DNA of 64,000 nt from Oligella sp050920755 (GCF_050920755.1 NZ_CP158480.1:2542001-2606000), one strand, 5' to 3'; shown: positions 25,418 to 34,376, counted from the first letter of the stretch. Notes: generated by a model not told the origin, from the sequence alone. A program made the numbers and translations.

Positions 25418-27609
25418 TAAAACTCATACTGAAAAGAAGCAGTGATATTTCGTGGCGCCCCATACTGATATTGAGAAAACTGGCCGTTATTTGTGTAATA
25501 TTTCTTATCAAAAACATTATTCAAGTTCACCATGAATGTTGCATTCTTATTAACTTTATAACGTGCCATTAGGTTAGCAATTGCGTAAGACTCAAACGTC
25601 ATATCCTTTTGCTTGAGATCAGGTGTTGAAACCTTACGCTCCGTACTGCTAAACCAGTTAACTCCCCCACCAATCGTTAGCCCCTCTAAAGCTCCAGAGA
25701 ATTGGTAGGTGGTAAACATTTTAAATATTCTATTCGGTGATGATAAAGTGATTCGCTGGCCTTCATGATCTCTAGCAACAAAGCTTGTGAATCCCATATG
25801 GAGATTCCAGTTATCAGTTATAGAGCCAACAATATCAATATCAAAGCCTCGTGTTTTTGCGCCATTTACTGAGCGGTTAACCGCTTGACCATTTGGTAAC
25901 CTTTCGCCTGTTGGAACAGCCACATTATCACGTCGAGTTTCAAAGGCAGCAACGGCAAAATTCAGCCCATTGTCAAATAAAGTACCCTTGAATCCAAGCT
26001 CATAGTTTTTACCAATTACTGGATCCAGATACTGACCTTGTGCGTCTAATGAGGTCTGAGGTTGGAAGATATCGGTGTAGCTTGTATAAATCGAGTAATT
26101 GTCGCTTAACTTATAGCTTAAGCCGAGATATTTAGATACCTCATTAAAGCTGTTTTTATAGGGTTTAAAGTATGGGCCAAAACTCGTATCATTCACTTTA
26201 TAGTGAGTTAGTCTAGCCCCTACGGACAGCGCTAAATTATCAAGAATTGAAAACTCATTAATCCCTGAAAGGGCATGCTGAGTAATTGTACCTGTTAGTG
26301 CGGTAAATTCTTTTCCTTCCCACTGAGGCTCTGGGACATGGAAATTAGAGGGCCTAAAGTCACCCCAAGTCGCTGGCAGGGTGCCTGCCACAGGTCTAAA
26401 GTAATTGTTATCGTATTTATTACGGTTGAAATTATAGTTAAAGCGCGCAAAATGCTCTCTACCAAATAGCTCCCAAAGCCCGTTTAATTTAATATCAAAG
26501 GTATTCTGTACACGCTCTCCTTCGATTTTTGACATCGCTGCAGTCGATAAACCTGTATTTGTAGCAGGATCGGGGGCACCAAATGCATACGTATTTTTCA
26601 ATGTTCTCGTGCTTTTACTATGCGTAAAATTAGATTCTACTTTCCAATCATTATCAAAACGATGAGTTAAGGTCGCATAAAGGTTGGTCGTCCTATAAGT
26701 ATCCCCTCCCCATGATGGAGCCGTATTAACTTTTCTATCATACTCCGTTAGTGTGCCGTCACTATAAAAGAGCGGAAGACCACCTGAGAGCACCGCATCT
26801 GAGGAGTTGTGCTGTACATCACCACCCACGCTCAATAATGTATTCAGACCTAGATCAGCTTCTAATACACCATAAAGCATATATCGTTTATTCTTATAGC
26901 GATTTAAAAAGGACTCCCTACCTTGATAGGAACCCACTAATCTACCTCGAACAGTCTTAGATTCATTTAAGCTACCAGACACATCAGCCTCGACGCGATG
27001 CATTTTCCACGAGCCTCCTGTTACCTTGATACTACCTTGAAACTCATCAGTGGGCGCTTTTCTCACTAAGTTAATTGAAGCTGAGGGGTTGCCTGGACCT
27101 GTCATAAAACCTGTCGCTCCTCGCACAACCTCAACTCGGTCAAACATTGCGGAGTCCATATGGTTATCACCATAATTAAAGCGAGTGTCATAGTAGGTTG
27201 TAACACCATCATAAGACACGCTATTAACAACAAGCCCTCGTGAAGTGATTGAAAAACGATCGCTTTCGTACTGACCATAATTTAATCCCGTTGCATTTGC
27301 AACGACATCAATTACTCGGTTGAAGTCGGGCTGATCCTGCAACCTTTGATGTGTGATAACGCTCACAGATTGAGTTGTATCTTTTAACTCCTGAGGTATA
27401 CCAGTTGTTGAGTAGGTGATTGGCGCTGCATAACTGGAGCTTCCCTCAGTTGTCGCCATTGCTTTTGTACTTACTGTTGCTTCAATAACGCCTAAGGACT
27501 GAACCTCGGAATCCATGGACTCATCCGCCATAACAGGCACAGCCAACAACGTTGACGTGGTAAATAAAATAGCAGGGCAAGTCCACTTATGAGAAGATAA
27601 TACAGACAT
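25417..27609 (-). CDS. TonB-dependent hydroxamate-type siderophore receptor
   Basis: An outer-membrane 22-strand receptor of the FhuE/FpvA-like siderophore subfamily. A signal peptide ending near residue 28 (PVMADE) is followed by a plug domain with IPQELKDTTQSVSVITHQRL, SITSRGLVVNSVSYDGV and RVEVVRGATGFMTGPGNPSASINLVRK. The beta-barrel then runs to a terminal Phe (ASFQYEF). There is no FpvA/FecA-type N-terminal signalling domain, so regulation through an anti-sigma factor is not expected. 730 aa. It lies 29 nt after the synthetase gene and overlaps the binding-protein gene by one base. Confidence 0.93.
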   Translation of the reverse strand: MSVLSSHKWTCPAILFTTSTLLAVPVMADESMDSEVQSLGVIEATVSTKAMATTEGSSSYAAPITYSTTGIPQELKDTTQSVSVITHQRLQDQPDFNRVIDVVANATGLNYGQYESDRFSITSRGLVVNSVSYDGVTTYYDTRFNYGDNHMDSAMFDRVEVVRGATGFMTGPGNPSASINLVRKAPTDEFQGSIKVTGGSWKMHRVEADVSGSLNESKTVRGRLVGSYQGRESFLNRYKNKRYMLYGVLEADLGLNTLLSVGGDVQHNSSDAVLSGGLPLFYSDGTLTEYDRKVNTAPSWGGDTYRTTNLYATLTHRFDNDWKVESNFTHSKSTRTLKNTYAFGAPDPATNTGLSTAAMSKIEGERVQNTFDIKLNGLWELFGREHFARFNYNFNRNKYDNNYFRPVAGTLPATWGDFRPSNFHVPEPQWEGKEFTALTGTITQHALSGINEFSILDNLALSVGARLTHYKVNDTSFGPYFKPYKNSFNEVSKYLGLSYKLSDNYSIYTSYTDIFQPQTSLDAQGQYLDPVIGKNYELGFKGTLFDNGLNFAVAAFETRRDNVAVPTGERLPNGQAVNRSVNGAKTRGFDIDIVGSITDNWNLHMGFTSFVARDHEGQRITLSSPNRIFKMFTTYQFSGALEGLTIGGGVNWFSSTERKVSTPDLKQKDMTFESYAIANLMARYKVNKNATFMVNLNNVFDKKYYTNNGQFSQYQYGAPRNITASFQYEF

Positions 27610-27638
27610 GATTTTTCCTCCTTCACTAAACTTAAGAG

Positions 27639-30053
27639 TTAAATTGAATTGAACTGAAATAAGGGATTAGCAAGCATCCCTGCAAATTTCAAGTTTTTCT
27701 CTCTATCTTCTAAATCGATCATTTGTAAATTGTTATTGAGCTGTAGCCTGTTAAGGCACGTTCTAATAAACTCTTTCTTAAACAAGTCAAAATAATCATA
27801 TTTAGCTTTATTCTCAGGGAATTGGTTCTGATAGTGCTTAATGTTTTCAGCAACCAAACCCCAAAATTCCTTTTCTTTCAGCTCCGTGTGGGTGTCAAGT
27901 AAAGGTACTAGTAGTCTGAAAAAGCAATCAAAGATATCCAGAAATATATAATTGATTTTCATGTCATCTTCGATCGTTACCGATATACGACTTACGTCCT
28001 CGGGAACCTTCACTGGACTATTTAATAAACCAACCTCCTCTGCGATATCCTTCATAAAGATAGAAACTGGCTTATAGTCTTCTAAAATCAAAATAAGGTT
28101 TTCGCCATGAGGCATAAAGACTAAGTCATATTTGAAAAAGCAATGGAGCAATGGAGATAAGTAGACTTTCAAATAAGCTTTAACCCAGTCATGTGCGCTT
28201 AGCCCTGAATTTTTAATTAACTCGACAACAACTGGGCGATTATTCTGATCAACATGTAGTAATGAAGCCATTGTCATTAAAGACTGCTTTGGATCAATCT
28301 TTTCAATAGGACTTTCTCTCCAAAGAGCGGAGAGCATTTTTTTATAAGGTGTATCTTTTTTGATAGATTCCTCAATTTTGCTATCTCTAAAACCAATAGC
28401 AGCAACTTCTCTCAGAATCTTAAAACCATGATTCTCAAAAAACTTATCTTGAGAAACCAGCTCCTCTACCCACTCATTGATTTGGGGAGTATGACTCATA
28501 AAATATGGAGATAACCCTCTCATGAAGCCCATATTGAGGACTGAGAGCGATGTTTTTACATAATGCTTTTTGGGTTGCGATTGATTAAAAAAAGTTCGAA
28601 TAGATTGTTGAGCCTGATACTTATCAGATGTAATACCTAAAAAAATTATATTATTATTAGCTATATCAGAAGCAAAGCGAGTAGAGATCTTTTCCCTCCA
28701 CTGCCATTCATGCACTGGCATCCAGTAATAATCATCTAATTGCACATCATGATCTTTAATGACCTTTTTAAAGTTAATAATCGTTTGCTGATCTAACTCT
28801 TCCTCTATCAACTGCTCAAAAGTTAGGCTCTTAATAGTTGAAAAGACTGTTTTGCTCTTATGTACAGCAATCCAAACAAAATTTACTAAAGTCCCACATT
28901 CAGGGGCAAACTTCAAATAGTCCAAGGAGTCAAAGCCAATTCTGCCGTTATTTGCAATAAATACTGGATGCCCCTCATCCATTGATTTTTCAACCACTTG
29001 GAAATCAGAGTTAATCAGCTCCTTTGCTGATGGTCTAGCCGAAGAAAACTTATAAGCCAAGCTGTTGAGTGTGGCCACAACCTCATCTAAATAAATTGGT
29101 AATAGCTCATCACTAATAGCCAAGTTGTCTCTAAGCTCCACAATTAGCTGTATGGCATCCAACGGCTTTTCAATATCGTTTTCAAATTTTCGAATGCTCT
29201 CTTTATCAATAAATAAATGATCTAGATAAAACTCTTTCGCAGAAAATTGATAATTAATGTTTTGTTCTAGCAGACTAACGACATAGTTCTCTATGTCAGG
29301 ATAGTTATCGCTACCATGGAGCTTTTTCGCATTGATTATTTTTTCGTGATTAAATTCCGATAGTATTTTGGAAACTAAATGACGATTCGCTCTTAACCAG
29401 ACATCACTTTTTAAGTGTGCGATTGCATTACGATATTTATCACCTTTCTCTGTCATTTCAGAAAACATAAATTCTCCTATCATGGGCTTAGGAACCCTTG
29501 AAAAGTCATCTTTTGTACAGAATGCTAGGTGAGCCTCTTTGTATGACAGTCGAACTTTTTTTTCATATTTAAACCCTGCTCTTACATTTAGATTGTGGAT
29601 TTTTTCATTTCTAATATCTGGCTCTACAACGATTCTATTAGCGGGAAAAAGCGTAAAAATAAAATCGATGATGTGATAAATCACATAAAAAGATAAGCCA
29701 TGAACAGTAATATTTTCCTCTTTTGGTTTTATCAAAAAGTGCATTCCAATATCACCTTTCTGATAATCGTAAAGCTCTCCCAAACCTTCAGATTTGGGAT
29801 CATATATTTCTAACAAAAAGAGAGGGTTATTATGAAAATAGCCAATAAATGCCATTGATGTTTTTCCATTTTGCATATTTTCATAAAACGCGACTATTTC
29901 ATGTTTCGACATTTTTTGCATATTCCAAAAATATGCGTGTGGCGACTTAAGCCATGAAACAAAAAAGTCTTTATCCTTACTAGGATGCATCGGAATTATT
30001 TTTAATCCGTGCTCATACTCTATAGAGGGCTTCTCATTGGTTATTGAAAACAT
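27639..30053 (-). CDS. Fused acyltransferase-NIS siderophore synthetase (GNAT + IucA/IucC)
   Basis: Two enzymes in one chain of 804 aa. Residues ~1-190 are a GNAT acyltransferase of the IucB/AlcB/RhbD type that acylates a hydroxylamine; visible are KSPHAYFWNMQ, then FLLEIYDPK and NRIVVEPDIRNEKIHNLNVRAGF. The remainder is an ATP-dependent IucA/IucC synthetase with EGHPVFIANNGRIGFDSLDY, MPVHEWQWREK, KTSLSVLNMGFMRGLSP and FMPHGENLILILEDY. The ANNGRxGF form is shared with DesD/AlcC/PubC-type synthetases. A longer frame opens at 30173, but ATG 30053 (MFSITNEKPS) with AAGAGAAA upstream is preferred. It overlaps the exporter gene by 20 nt. Confidence 0.88.
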   Translation of the reverse strand: MFSITNEKPSIEYEHGLKIIPMHPSKDKDFFVSWLKSPHAYFWNMQKMSKHEIVAFYENMQNGKTSMAFIGYFHNNPLFLLEIYDPKSEGLGELYDYQKGDIGMHFLIKPKEENITVHGLSFYVIYHIIDFIFTLFPANRIVVEPDIRNEKIHNLNVRAGFKYEKKVRLSYKEAHLAFCTKDDFSRVPKPMIGEFMFSEMTEKGDKYRNAIAHLKSDVWLRANRHLVSKILSEFNHEKIINAKKLHGSDNYPDIENYVVSLLEQNINYQFSAKEFYLDHLFIDKESIRKFENDIEKPLDAIQLIVELRDNLAISDELLPIYLDEVVATLNSLAYKFSSARPSAKELINSDFQVVEKSMDEGHPVFIANNGRIGFDSLDYLKFAPECGTLVNFVWIAVHKSKTVFSTIKSLTFEQLIEEELDQQTIINFKKVIKDHDVQLDDYYWMPVHEWQWREKISTRFASDIANNNIIFLGITSDKYQAQQSIRTFFNQSQPKKHYVKTSLSVLNMGFMRGLSPYFMSHTPQINEWVEELVSQDKFFENHGFKILREVAAIGFRDSKIEESIKKDTPYKKMLSALWRESPIEKIDPKQSLMTMASLLHVDQNNRPVVVELIKNSGLSAHDWVKAYLKVYLSPLLHCFFKYDLVFMPHGENLILILEDYKPVSIFMKDIAEEVGLLNSPVKVPEDVSRISVTIEDDMKINYIFLDIFDCFFRLLVPLLDTHTELKEKEFWGLVAENIKHYQNQFPENKAKYDYFDLFKKEFIRTCLNRLQLNNNLQMIDLEDREKNLKFAGMLANPLFQFNSI

Positions 30054-31218
30054 ACAAATTTCTCTTTGTAATAAATATGAAAAACAAAACAAGAAAGAAC
30101 ATCGCCCCCAGTAATAACGGGGTTTCCAACCCATATTTTTGAGCCGATGCGCCTGCAAAGTAATAAGCAACAATCACGCCAAAATTCTGAGAATAATTAA
30201 TCATCATATAGGTAGTTTTTTTATCCTGTGAGTCTCTTTTCGCATACGCTAGCCAGTCCAAAGCCACACTAACCTGAAATAAGGCCCAACCAAAAAGAAC
30301 CCTACAAATAATGATTAATATTGAAGAAGGAAGTATCTGCAGTAAGCTTGTTAAAGCGAGAATCAACAAGCTCATAGGTACACTTTTCCACTTGCGCAGG
30401 CTATTGTTATCACTCAAACAAATAGCAACAATAGCCATCACAAATGGGATTGAGTAAATCATGCCTGAGATTGAAGCGTCGTAAGAAAAAGAGCTGCTTG
30501 ATAAATAGTCAACAAAAAAAGGACGTGTTACAAAACTACCACTGTAAAACAAGAAAATAGCTAAGATAACCGCTATAAAATCCTTAGTAAGACCTTCTTC
30601 TTTATGCTTTTCCACTCTCTGGTAAGCAGTAGAGGAATTTTTGCTGAACGTTTTAGTTTTAGGTAGATTAAGATATAAAGCTAAACATATAGCTGCCTGA
30701 GAAAAATCAATTATGCCAATCACATAAAATATTTCTTGTGCCAGGAAATAATCCAAAATTCCACCACCCATAATCGCACCTAAAACAAATCCCAAATTAA
30801 TCAAAACTGTAAAGATTTGAATTGTTTTTAAATGTGATTTTTTTTGCTGCTCTAAAACGAAAGGATATATGAGAAGATAGCTAGCCTTGCAAGCTATCAT
30901 TAAAAGTGAAAAAATAAAAAAGTACAGTCTAGAACTAAAACTAACGCATAATATTGCGAAAACACCTGCACTTATTTGGGCGATTATTAATAAATTTAAA
31001 TAATAAAATTTATTACTTAACCAAACCCATAATGGCATTGCCAGCATAGCCACGATACTTAACATTGCCATATACAAACCAACATATGATGAGTTTTGAA
31101 TCTCTAAAAACTCTTCGAACAATATGGGGTAGTATGGAAGCAAGGCGCTATCCGCAATAATAGCCAAAAAAATAACTAGAAAGAAAGCCAACTCAAATGA
31201 CTGATTAGCTTTTTTCAC
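30034..31218 (-). CDS. MFS transporter, probable siderophore exporter
   Basis: A 394-aa, 12-helix major facilitator encoded inside the siderophore operon between the hydroxylase and synthetase genes. It overlaps both, by 14 and 20 nt. Position and size match exporters such as AlcS. An internal repeat of two six-helix halves is separated by a charged loop (about residues 190-212). No substrate-specific motif is recognised, so the role is inferred from context. The reading frame is AT-rich like the rest of the island. Confidence 0.8.
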   Translation of the reverse strand: MKKANQSFELAFFLVIFLAIIADSALLPYYPILFEEFLEIQNSSYVGLYMAMLSIVAMLAMPLWVWLSNKFYYLNLLIIAQISAGVFAILCVSFSSRLYFFIFSLLMIACKASYLLIYPFVLEQQKKSHLKTIQIFTVLINLGFVLGAIMGGGILDYFLAQEIFYVIGIIDFSQAAICLALYLNLPKTKTFSKNSSTAYQRVEKHKEEGLTKDFIAVILAIFLFYSGSFVTRPFFVDYLSSSSFSYDASISGMIYSIPFVMAIVAICLSDNNSLRKWKSVPMSLLILALTSLLQILPSSILIIICRVLFGWALFQVSVALDWLAYAKRDSQDKKTTYMMINYSQNFGVIVAYYFAGASAQKYGLETPLLLGAMFFLVLFFIFITKRNLYVFNNQ

Positions 31219-32533
31219 TTACAACCTCTTTATTTAAGTAAGGGAAAAAATCTTGGAATGCAATCTTTCTTTCAATCGGATAACAATCACGACCTGTGAT
31301 TTTTTTCAATATTATTGAGTTCCGATAACACCCCATACCCAAATCTGGCGTTACCAGTCCATGCGTATGTAGGCCAACATTTTGCACAAATATATTCCCC
31401 TCATCGGATATCTCATAATCCAGTGCAACATCTAACTGACCACTCTCATCAAAATTCAAAAAGGGTAATATAGGAGTTATACACTCAGGGATGCTATATC
31501 TATATCCAGTACCCATAATCACTTTATCAGTGGTTAAATGGACATGTTCATCCACCTCTTTTTGGTGGAAGCGCAAATTCAATCTTTCATTATCATCCCG
31601 ACTTATTTGCTCAAGACTTACATTAGGAATAATACGGACAGCTAAGCTCTGCTGTACACTCTTTGTGTACAGCAAATCATATATCTCGTTAATCAAGGAC
31701 AGATTAATCCCTTTATATAACGGGGACTGCTCTTTAATAAGCTGATTTCTGGTGCCTGAAGGCAACCCATGGAAATAGTTAAGGTAGTCAGGTGAAGTAA
31801 ACTCTAGGGTTAATTTTCCATACTCAAGTGGGAAAAATCTTGGCGATCTAGTAACCCAATTTAATTCATAAAAATGCCTGTCATTTAGGCCCTTTAGTAG
31901 CTCCATAAATATTTCTGCAGCACTTTGACCACTTCCTACTACAGTAATACTGGATGCCTGCTGGATACTCTCTTTATGATTTAAATAGCATGATGAATGG
32001 ATGACATCTGATGAGTCTCTGAGATCACCCACCTCTGGAATATAAGGCGTACTCCCAGTGCCTAAAACAATGTTTCTTGCAAAATACTCGTTGATAATAT
32101 TGCTGTTAACATCTCTAACAAAGACATGATAGAGCCGTTGATTTTTATCATACTCAATTCTATCAACACTCTTCCCGAAGTGAACATTTGGCAGCTGCTG
32201 GGCTACCCAATAGCAGTAGCGACTATACTCTGCCCTCAGAATGAACATATTCTCCCTGATAAAAAAAGGATATATTCTATTAGTTTGCTTTAAATAGTTT
32301 AAAAAACTAAAAGGGCTTGTCGGATCCGCAAAAGTTACTAAGTCCGCAAGAAATGGAACTTGTAATGTTGACTCCTCAATAAGCAAACCTGGATGCCACT
32401 CAAACCTTAAAGAGTTATCAAAAAAAATTGTATCTATGGGTAGAGGCTCTGCTAAGCATGCGAGACTTAAGTTGAAAGGGCCTACCCCTACACCTAAAAT
32501 ATCTAAAACTATATTACGCACTTTTAACCACAA
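31205..32533 (-). CDS. Lysine/ornithine/diamine N-monooxygenase (IucD/AlcA-like)
   Basis: A flavin-dependent N-hydroxylase that makes the hydroxylamine precursor of a hydroxamate. It shows the FAD site GVGVGPFNLSLA, the substrate-side pattern FEWHPGLLIEESTLQVPFLADLVT, the NADPH-binding VVGSGQSAAEIF, and GTGYRY near the C-terminus (the ATGY-type motif of this family). 442 aa. The longest frame starts at a TTG (32533) that has no clear ribosome binding site; GTG at 32521 is an alternative. First gene of the operon, immediately behind a Fur box. Whether it acts on cadaverine, putrescine, lysine or ornithine cannot be read from sequence. Confidence 0.88.
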   Translation of the reverse strand: MWLKVRNIVLDILGVGVGPFNLSLACLAEPLPIDTIFFDNSLRFEWHPGLLIEESTLQVPFLADLVTFADPTSPFSFLNYLKQTNRIYPFFIRENMFILRAEYSRYCYWVAQQLPNVHFGKSVDRIEYDKNQRLYHVFVRDVNSNIINEYFARNIVLGTGSTPYIPEVGDLRDSSDVIHSSCYLNHKESIQQASSITVVGSGQSAAEIFMELLKGLNDRHFYELNWVTRSPRFFPLEYGKLTLEFTSPDYLNYFHGLPSGTRNQLIKEQSPLYKGINLSLINEIYDLLYTKSVQQSLAVRIIPNVSLEQISRDDNERLNLRFHQKEVDEHVHLTTDKVIMGTGYRYSIPECITPILPFLNFDESGQLDVALDYEISDEGNIFVQNVGLHTHGLVTPDLGMGCYRNSIILKKITGRDCYPIERKIAFQDFFPYLNKEVVSEKS

Positions 32534-32546
32534 ATATCAACAAGAT

Positions 32547-32565
32547 AGGAATGAGAATCATCCTC
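32547..32565 (-). promoter_or_regulatory. Fur box of the siderophore operon
   Basis: AGGAATGAGAATCATCCTC matches the 19-bp Fur consensus (GATAATGATAATCATTATC) at 13 of 19 positions, with the AATGA-AATCAT core intact. It sits between the predicted -10 and the start codon of the hydroxylase gene, so iron-loaded Fur should shut the operon off. Confidence 0.85.
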
Positions 32566-32594
32566 ATTTTATTGATATTTGACAAATTTCGCAA
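32566..32594 (-). promoter_or_regulatory. Predicted promoter of the siderophore operon
   Basis: On the minus strand, -35-like TTGCGA (32594-32589) and -10-like TAAAAT (32571-32566) are separated by exactly 17 bp. The Fur box begins immediately downstream of the -10, an ideal position for steric repression. Confidence 0.6.
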
Positions 32595-32622
32595 CAATTT
32601 ATTTTAGTAATTTTGTGAAGTT

Positions 32623-32796
32623 ATGGCTGAAAAGATTAGAGTTATAGCCTACGTAACAAAACAAGGGAGGTTGTGGATATTTTTATGTTGTGCGTTAGCT
32701 GGAGATGGAGATAAAGGGTATCAAATTCACAAGATTATTGCTCCTATGCAAGGCCGCATCACTCCGAGCAGGCCTCACCACAATCCTAGCGATTGA
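32623..32796 (+). CDS. Small open reading frame divergent from the siderophore operon (hypothetical)
   Basis: A 57-aa frame beginning MAEKIRVIAYVTKQGRLW, preceded by GTGAAG, reading away from the Fur-controlled promoter. It has a short hydrophobic patch (LWIFLCCALAG) and a basic C-terminus. I recognise no family. It may be chance or a fragment; the rest of this ~300-bp interval holds nothing else I can identify. Confidence 0.2.
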   Translation: MAEKIRVIAYVTKQGRLWIFLCCALAGDGDKGYQIHKIIAPMQGRITPSRPHHNPSD

Positions 32797-32830
32797 GCTT
32801 ATCTAATTGTTACTAGACCTTTGGATGACC

Positions 32831-32901
32831 TTATTTAACGGCTTTTTCAAACCATTTCACAACCTCAGGACCATCCTGCTTCACCCCATCGCCATCACGA
32901 T
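32831..32901 (-). pseudogene. 3' part of a Sel1-repeat gene, cut off by an IS element
   Basis: Read on the minus strand this gives RDGDGVKQDGPEVVKWFEKAVK and a stop, the second half of a Sel1 (TPR-like) repeat. The first half continues on the far side of the IS5 element at 34137. It runs from the stop codon to the 5-bp target duplication. Confidence 0.8.
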
Positions 32902-32971
32902 GAGACCTTTGCAATAACCCCTCAAACTTCCTAAAATATGGCTTATTTCCTTGCTTTCTTACTTCAGTCCC

Positions 32972-33982
32972 ATGAGTAGTTTTTTTCAACAAACCGCCAA
33001 AGCCCGTATTGCCAAACACCTCGACCGTTTTCCGTTGCTTAAGTTAGATCAAGTGATTGATTGGCGACCGATTGAACGCTACCTCAATTCACAAAAGCAG
33101 CGTCGATTGACGACTCAACAAGGTCGTCCGAGTTATCCCGTGCTCGCCATGTTTAAGGCAGTCCTATTGGGTCAATGGCATAGCCTCTCCGATCCGGAGC
33201 TTGAGCATAGTTTGGTGACTCGCATTGATTTTACGATTTTTTGCGGTTTTGATGATATGGACGTTCCCGATCACAGTACCCTATGCCGTTACCGCAATTG
33301 GTTGGCTGAGGAGGGTTTATTGGATAAGCTGTTAGTGCTTATCAATCAGCAGTTAAGCGAGAAGGGTCTAAAAGTAGCCAAGGCGCAAACGGCAGTGGTT
33401 GATGCGACGATTATTCAAACGGCAGGTCGTAAGAAAATGAAGGCAATTGAGCAGCTTGAGGACGGTGAGTATCATGAGTCTGCACCAAGCACTGATAAGG
33501 ATGCACGTTGGACAAAAAAGGGGGCTGACTTCCATTTAGGCTTTAAGCTACATGCTCGTTCGGATGGTGAGGGCTATATTGAAAAGCTTAATACCACGCC
33601 CGCTAATGTGCATGAGGTTAATCAACTTGAACCGCTCGTTAATGATTTGGAACAGGGCACGAGAGTAGAAGCGGATAAGGGCTATAGCAGCGCAAAGAAT
33701 CGAAAGCGATTACAAGCGCTCGGCTTAGAAGATGGCATTATGCAAAAGGCGCATCGCGGTTCAGTGTTGACACGTGAGCAGATAGAACGCAACAAGCGTT
33801 TATCTAAGACTCGCTATGTGATTGAGCAAAGTTTCGGCACGCTGCACCGTAAATTCAAACATAAGCGGGCAAGCTGTTTTGGTCTCGTCAAGGTGCATGC
33901 GCAGTCGCTTTTGAAAGCGATTTGCATCAATTGTTTAAAAGCTGCCAATAAGCTTAGGATAGTTGCGCCTAATTTTGCCTAA
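32972..33982 (+). CDS. IS5-family transposase
   Basis: A DDE transposase, 336 aa from ATG 32972 (MSSFFQQTAKARIAKH); a longer frame opens at 32951 but the later Met matches relatives. The DUF772-type N-terminal domain (GRPSYPVLAMFKAVLLGQWH, then SDPELEHSLVTRIDF) precedes the catalytic segments VVDATIIQTAG, EADKGYSSAKN and YVIEQSFGTLHRKF, so the acidic triad looks intact. It strongly resembles IS1106/IS1016-type transposases of Neisseria. The full frame suggests recent insertion. Confidence 0.93.
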   Translation: MSSFFQQTAKARIAKHLDRFPLLKLDQVIDWRPIERYLNSQKQRRLTTQQGRPSYPVLAMFKAVLLGQWHSLSDPELEHSLVTRIDFTIFCGFDDMDVPDHSTLCRYRNWLAEEGLLDKLLVLINQQLSEKGLKVAKAQTAVVDATIIQTAGRKKMKAIEQLEDGEYHESAPSTDKDARWTKKGADFHLGFKLHARSDGEGYIEKLNTTPANVHEVNQLEPLVNDLEQGTRVEADKGYSSAKNRKRLQALGLEDGIMQKAHRGSVLTREQIERNKRLSKTRYVIEQSFGTLHRKFKHKRASCFGLVKVHAQSLLKAICINCLKAANKLRIVAPNFA

Positions 33983-33998
33983 AAGGCAGAATTAGGCA

Positions 33999-34027
33999 GA
34001 TAAATGCCTAAAAAACAGGCATTTATC
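33999..34027. terminator. Hairpin behind the transposase gene, inside the IS
   Basis: An 11-bp perfect stem GATAAATGCCT / AGGCATTTATC with loop AAAAAAC, 16 nt after the transposase stop. No long T run follows on the plus strand, but the A-rich loop reads as T's on the other strand. It probably insulates the IS from outside transcription. The remaining ~100 bp to the right IS end are AT-rich and carry no gene. Confidence 0.5.
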
Positions 34028-34136
34028 GATAAAAGCGGGGTGAAATTTGTCGAAAATTTCCAAAAAAATCAAAAAATCAAAAAATTTCCAAGTAGAACAG
34101 AAATCCGGTATTTAACTGCTTTTATGCAAAAGTCTC

Positions 34137-34298
34137 ACGATATTTCATCGCCAAGATTATACTCAGCATCGACATCGCCTTTTCGGCGAGCTCAATCAAC
34201 TTTTGAACTTCCGCTTGACTGGATTGCACATACAGGCCGCCTCTTTGATTGAGGTAGAAACAACCATATTGACACTCCAATGTGTCCAATATTTCCAT
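34137..34298 (-). pseudogene. 5' part of the IS-interrupted Sel1-repeat gene
   Basis: The minus-strand frame starts at ATG 34298 (MEILDTLECQYGCFYLNQ) after a GGAG site and runs through SSQAEVQKLIELAEK. It then needs a one-base shift to read GDVDAEYNLG, and another shift to re-enter the frame that continues beyond the IS as RDGDGVKQ. So the gene (about 75 codons, one Sel1 repeat) carries two compensating frame lesions plus the IS insertion. Confidence 0.75.
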
Positions 34299-34317
34299 AC
34301 CATATTACAACTCCAAT

Positions 34318-34355
34318 AAAAAAGCGCTCCCAACCACTAAGATTGAAAGCGCTTT
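34318..34355 (-). terminator. Terminator of the polyamine-binding protein gene
   Basis: AAAGCGCT (34321-34328) pairs with AGCGCTTT (34348-34355). On the minus strand the stem is followed by a run of six T's. It lies just past the stop codon at 34377. Confidence 0.75.
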
Positions 34356-34376
34356 AAAACTAAATTAAAAAATCGC

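Larger units (their letters stand above)
32902..34136 (+). mobile_element. IS5-family insertion sequence (IS1106-like), 1,235 bp
   Basis: The left end GAGACCTTTGCA and the right end (inverted) GAGACTTTTGCA match at 11 of 12 bases. The 5-bp direct repeat ACGAT flanks the element at 32897-32901 and 34137-34141. It contains one full-length transposase gene and so may be active. It interrupts a Sel1-repeat gene. Confidence 0.92.

Noticed and set aside
20605..32533. Aerobactin biosynthesis cluster
   Set aside because: Aerobactin requires two different IucA/IucC synthetases; only one is present and its motif is of the DesD/AlcC type.
34004..34252. Plus-strand 82-aa frame across the right end of the IS5 element
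   Set aside because: It spans the IS hairpin, the IS terminus and the antisense of the Sel1 remnant, so it is a composite artefact.
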